Positions 63,523-64,000 of a stretch of 64,000 nt of DNA are shown here, piece by piece. The number at the start of each line of letters is the position of its first letter. Position 1 is the first letter of the stretch. The notes under the pieces are model-generated. The model saw nothing but the letters and a program-made list of their open reading frames with translations. It was not told where the DNA came from and did no database searches. Location: positions 1 through 64,000 of the forward strand of contig NW_025316717.1 of NCBI RefSeq assembly GCF_910594005.1, written 5' to 3'. The stretch is from Cervus elaphus. Taxonomy: Eukaryota; Chordata; Mammalia; Artiodactyla; Cervidae. Made by a program: the position numbers and the translations under genes.

Positions 63523-64000
63523 GATTCCCAGGTGTTGCCCACGTGTTGCCCACGTTACGTCCACGTGATTCCCGCGTGATTCCCACGTGATTCCCACGTG
63601 ATACCCACGTGATGCCCACGTGATGCCCACGTCATTCCCACGTGTTGCTCACGTGATGCCCACGTGATTCCCACGTGATTCCCACGTGTTGCCCACGTGA
63701 TGCCCACGTGATTCCCACATGTTTCCCACGTGTTACCCACGTGATTCCCACGTGATTCCCACGTGACGCCCACGTGATTCCCACGTGATTCCCACGTGAT
63801 ACCCACGTGATTCCCACGTGGTGCCCACGTGATTCCCACGTGATGCCCACGTGATACCCACGTGATTCCCACGTGATTCCCACGTGATGCCCACGTGATG
63901 CCCACGTGATGCCCACGAGTTGCCCACGTGATTCCCACGTGATGCCCACGTATTCCCACGTGATTCCCACGTGATGCCCACTTGATTCCCACGTGATTCC
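63523..64000. repeat. 1,373-bp tandem duplication in U7, second copy (truncated by window)
   Basis: Repeats GTTACGTCCACG (63554), CCACGTCATTCCC (63630), CACGTGGTGCCC (63816) and CACGAGTTGCCC (63912) in the order of the first copy, up to the window end. U4 and U5 show no second copy, so the duplication is specific to U7. Confidence 0.82.

Larger units (their letters stand above)
1..64000. repeat. Composite satellite locus: alternating 11-bp CACGTG satellite and 141-bp purine-rich satellite
   Basis: The whole window consists of two tandem satellites in strict alternation. First CACGTG of each array: 1391, 7470, 14112, 20754, 29647, 37503, 59948. Arrays end (GGGATCAT) at 4689, 10768, 17410, 25883, 34722 and 56605. 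Start-to-start distances are 6079, 6642, 6642, 8893, 7856 and 22445 bp. Adjacent units are nearly identical where they align (U2 and U3 have equal length throughout), which implies recent amplification or homogenisation. No unique sequence, transposon or gene interrupts it. The eukaryotic heterochromatic setting is an inference from this organisation. Confidence 0.97.
59948..64000. repeat. 11-bp CACGTG satellite array, U7 (continues past window edge)
   Basis: At least 4,053 bp. The left arm is the U4 type (marker at 61015, 1,067 bp from the start as in U1 and U4). It carries segment X and then a 1,373-bp tandem duplication that reaches the window edge. Confidence 0.95.

Noticed and set aside
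1..64000. Transposon, rRNA, tRNA or other RNA gene hidden between arrays
   Set aside because: Every stretch checked by eye belongs to one of the two satellites or their junctions. No terminal inverted repeats, target-site duplications, polymerase-like frames or conserved RNA motifs were seen.

Overview
All 64,000 bases are tandem satellite DNA. I find no protein-coding gene, RNA gene, transposon or unique sequence longer than a few tens of bases. The repeat hierarchy and the absence of genes point to a eukaryotic heterochromatic locus (centromeric, subtelomeric, sex-chromosome or similar). The sequence alone does not let me name a lineage.

Two unrelated satellites alternate. (1) An 11-bp satellite, consensus CCCACGTGATT/G on the + strand, fills about 43.3 kb, roughly 3,900 monomers by length. 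Nearly every monomer keeps the palindrome CACGTG; the bases that follow it vary (ATT, ATG, TTG, ATA, ACT, ATC, ACG). (2) A purine-rich satellite with a 140-141 bp period fills about 20.7 kb. It has a diverged zone (about 140 bp, ending in a long A-tract, then a short transitional zone) and a homogenised 141-bp zone.

The two are locked into a composite higher-order unit: [11-bp array] - [diverged purine zone] - [A-tract] - [transitional monomers] - [141-bp array]. Units measured from the first CACGTG: U0 (partial) 1-1390; U1 1391-7469 (6,079 bp); U2 7470-14111 (6,642); U3 14112-20753 (6,642); U4 20754-29646 (8,893); U5 29647-37502 (7,856); U6 37503-59947 (22,445); U7 59948-64000 (cut by the window edge). 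Both junction types recur with nearly the same sequence in every unit, so the composite was amplified as a whole.

Unit length changes in three ways. The 141-bp array varies by whole monomers (about 11, 15 or 18). The 11-bp array is 3,299 bp in U1-U3, but U4, U5 and U7 carry an extra segment of about 1.8 kb. In U6 the 11-bp array has grown to 19.1 kb through nested tandem duplications of 2,376 bp and 4,798 bp. U7 carries a 1,373-bp tandem duplication that runs off the window.

Many long open frames exist, up to 809 codons on the minus strand. They follow arithmetically from the repeat periods and are not evidence of genes. The points most worth following are the density of bHLH/E-box palindromes, which in the ATT monomers overlap a CSL (Su(H)/RBPJ)-type site and also match the yeast Cbf1/CDEI consensus; the way the 11-bp array joins the purine monomer next to that monomer's own TACGTGG site; and the retention of one CpG per 11 bp.
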